Positions 62,901 through 64,000 of a DNA stretch of 64,000 nt are shown one piece after another. The stretch is taken from positions 133,624-197,623 of the forward strand of contig DGNO01000002.1 in assembly GCA_002389665.1 (NCBI GenBank). The letters run 5' to 3'. Made by a program: the position numbers and the translations under genes. How positions within the stretch are numbered: position 1 is the first letter of the stretch; each line of letters opens with the position of its first letter. The stretch comes from Rhodobiaceae bacterium UBA4490 (GTDB taxonomy: Bacteria > Pseudomonadota > Alphaproteobacteria > Parvibaculales > Parvibaculaceae). The notes beneath the pieces were generated by a model. The model saw only the letters and a program-made list of their open reading frames with translations. It did no database searches and was not told the DNA's origin.

Positions 62901-63875
62901 ATGCTTACTATCGTCATGTATCATTATGTGCGACCGCTGGCACAAAGCGCCTATCCTCGCATAAAAGGGCTTGATACAGCGCTTTTCGATGCGCAGCTTG
63001 ATTATCTGGCGCACTATTATGAGCCAGTGACGATGGAAGACGTGCTTAGGGCGTCAAAGGGGCAAGATACGCTGCCTGAGCGCGGCGTGTTGCTCAGTTT
63101 CGATGACGGGTACCGCGATCATTATGAAGAAGTTTTTCCGCGGCTGGAAAAACGCGGCCTCAAAGGCGCCTTCTATCCGCCGGCCGCGACAGCGCTCGAC
63201 CGGGAAATTCTCGACGTCAACAAAGTGCATTTCATTCTTGCCGCCGCGCCGGACACCGGCGCGCTTCGGCAAACACTCGACGTGTGGATCGGGAAAGAAG
63301 CACAGCGCACCGCCCTTCCCTCTCTCAGTGCGCTTTCGGCGGAATATGAAAAGCCTTTCGGTTATGACGACGCCGAAACCATTTACATCAAACGCCTGTT
63401 ACAACACGCCTTGCCAGAGGGAACTCGCAGCCGTCTGACAGAGCGGCTTTTCGCCGAATTCGTCAGCGCGGATGGAAAAGACTTCGCCGAGAGCCTTTAC
63501 TGTAACGCCGCAGAGCTCACAGAAATGCGCGAGGCTGGCCACCATATCGGTTCTCACGGCGACCGCCATTACTGGCTCTCGCGTCTTGCACCCGAAGACC
63601 AGCGCCGCGACATCGAGAACTCGCTGCGTCTGCTCGACGTTGTTGGGGTATCCCGGCAGGATTTTACCTTCTGCTATCCTTACGGCGATTACAACGAGGC
63701 AACGGAAGCCGTTCTGGAAGAGCTCGGCTGCGCCGCAGCGCTCACAACAAAAGTGGATCTGGCGGAAATCACACCAGAAAACGCACTGCGACTTCCCCGC
63801 CTCGACACGAACCATTTGCCGAAAGAAAGTGGCGCCTCGGCGAATGAATGGACCAAGCGGGTGCTGGGCAAATAA
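62901..63875 (+). CDS. Polysaccharide deacetylase (NodB-type)
   Basis: A 324-residue carbohydrate esterase family 4 protein without a signal peptide, so cytosolic. FDDGYRDH at 67-74 supplies the catalytic Asp pair; SHGDRHYWLSR near 218-228 supplies the metal-binding His pair. An insertion of about 100 residues separates the two halves. Such enzymes occur in nonulosonic acid clusters, where they could free an amine for re-acylation. Last gene of the plus-strand run. Confidence 0.88.
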   Translation: MLTIVMYHYVRPLAQSAYPRIKGLDTALFDAQLDYLAHYYEPVTMEDVLRASKGQDTLPERGVLLSFDDGYRDHYEEVFPRLEKRGLKGAFYPPAATALDREILDVNKVHFILAAAPDTGALRQTLDVWIGKEAQRTALPSLSALSAEYEKPFGYDDAETIYIKRLLQHALPEGTRSRLTERLFAEFVSADGKDFAESLYCNAAELTEMREAGHHIGSHGDRHYWLSRLAPEDQRRDIENSLRLLDVVGVSRQDFTFCYPYGDYNEATEAVLEELGCAAALTTKVDLAEITPENALRLPRLDTNHLPKESGASANEWTKRVLGK

Positions 63876-63879
63876 CCGG

Positions 63880-64000
63880 TCAGGCTCGGCGACGCGCCAT
63901 TAAAAATGCCGCGAATTCGAAATCGAGCGCCGTGTCGATATCGACGGAGCGCTCTTCCGGCATCTCGTAAAGCCGCGTGCCCGGCTGGAAAAGCTTCATA
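63880..64000 (-). CDS. 3' end of acylneuraminate/pseudaminate cytidylyltransferase (partial)
   Basis: The last 39 codons of a minus-strand gene that enters from beyond 64000. The visible end includes EERSVDIDTALDFEFAAFLM, the characteristic C-terminus of NeuA/PseF/LegF CMP-nonulosonate synthetases (SVDIDT followed by an amphipathic helix). These activate sialic, pseudaminic or legionaminic acid as a CMP sugar. It converges with the deacetylase gene 4 bp away. Which sugar is activated cannot be judged from this fragment. Confidence 0.75.
   Translation of the reverse strand, partial: MKLFQPGTRLYEMPEERSVDIDTALDFEFAAFLMARRRA

Overview
The window is 64 kb of GC-rich chromosomal DNA from an alphaproteobacterium. 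The markers are CckA, FliX, FlaF, FlbT, FlaG, a recA SOS box of the GTTC-N7-GTTC type, and CtrA- and FlbD-type sites in front of flagellar genes. The order is not certain; gene content fits a Parvibaculum- or Rhodospirillales-like lineage. No rRNA, tRNA, insertion sequence, prophage or CRISPR array was seen. Layout: (1) 1-9.5 kb is housekeeping: a HAD hydrolase, rpsD, a TrmJ-type methyltransferase, icd, a cyclic-nucleotide-domain K+ channel, alaS and recA. (2) 9.7-47 kb is mostly flagellar, in blocks of alternating orientation: flgB-flgC-fliE-fliQ-fliR-flhB-cckA (minus); fliO-fliP (plus); fliL-fliM-DUF6468-motE-like, then two MotB-like proteins and a 1191-residue TPR protein (minus); flgF-flgG-flgA-flgH (plus); dksA and fliX (minus); flgI-flgJ-like-flgN-like and flaG (plus); two TPR-glycosyltransferases of the FlmG type; two flagellins; flbT-flaF; and flgE-flgK-flgL (minus). 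(3) 47-58.6 kb is mixed: a MoxR/VWA pair, a three-gene ABC efflux system, an MFS transporter, small membrane proteins and lipoproteins, a methyltransferase, an ApbE-like protein, a ferredoxin with its reductase, and chorismate mutase. (4) 58.7-64 kb is an AT-richer cluster: acyl carrier protein, FkbH-like glyceryl-ACP synthase, VOC protein, GNAT-like protein, methyltransferase, polysaccharide deacetylase, and the 3' end of a nonulosonate (Neu/Pse/Leg) cytidylyltransferase on the opposite strand. The regulatory DNA gives a readable circuit. Exact TTAA-N7-TTAA CtrA boxes lie upstream of flgB/fliO, the MotB-like operon, fliX and flaG. Sigma-54 promoters lie upstream of flgF, the first flagellin operon, flgI and flgE. 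Each has an FlbD (ftr)-like CGGCAA element 88-90 bp upstream of the -24 element; two are near-perfect palindromes and two are partial. cckA, the top kinase of the CtrA pathway, appears to be the last gene of a CtrA-box-controlled operon. The two most interesting points are a candidate system that would decorate a flagellin nonulosonic acid with a glyceryl-type acyl group, and an undescribed 54-codon ORF between the sigma-54 promoter and the first flagellin gene that overlaps the flagellin start.
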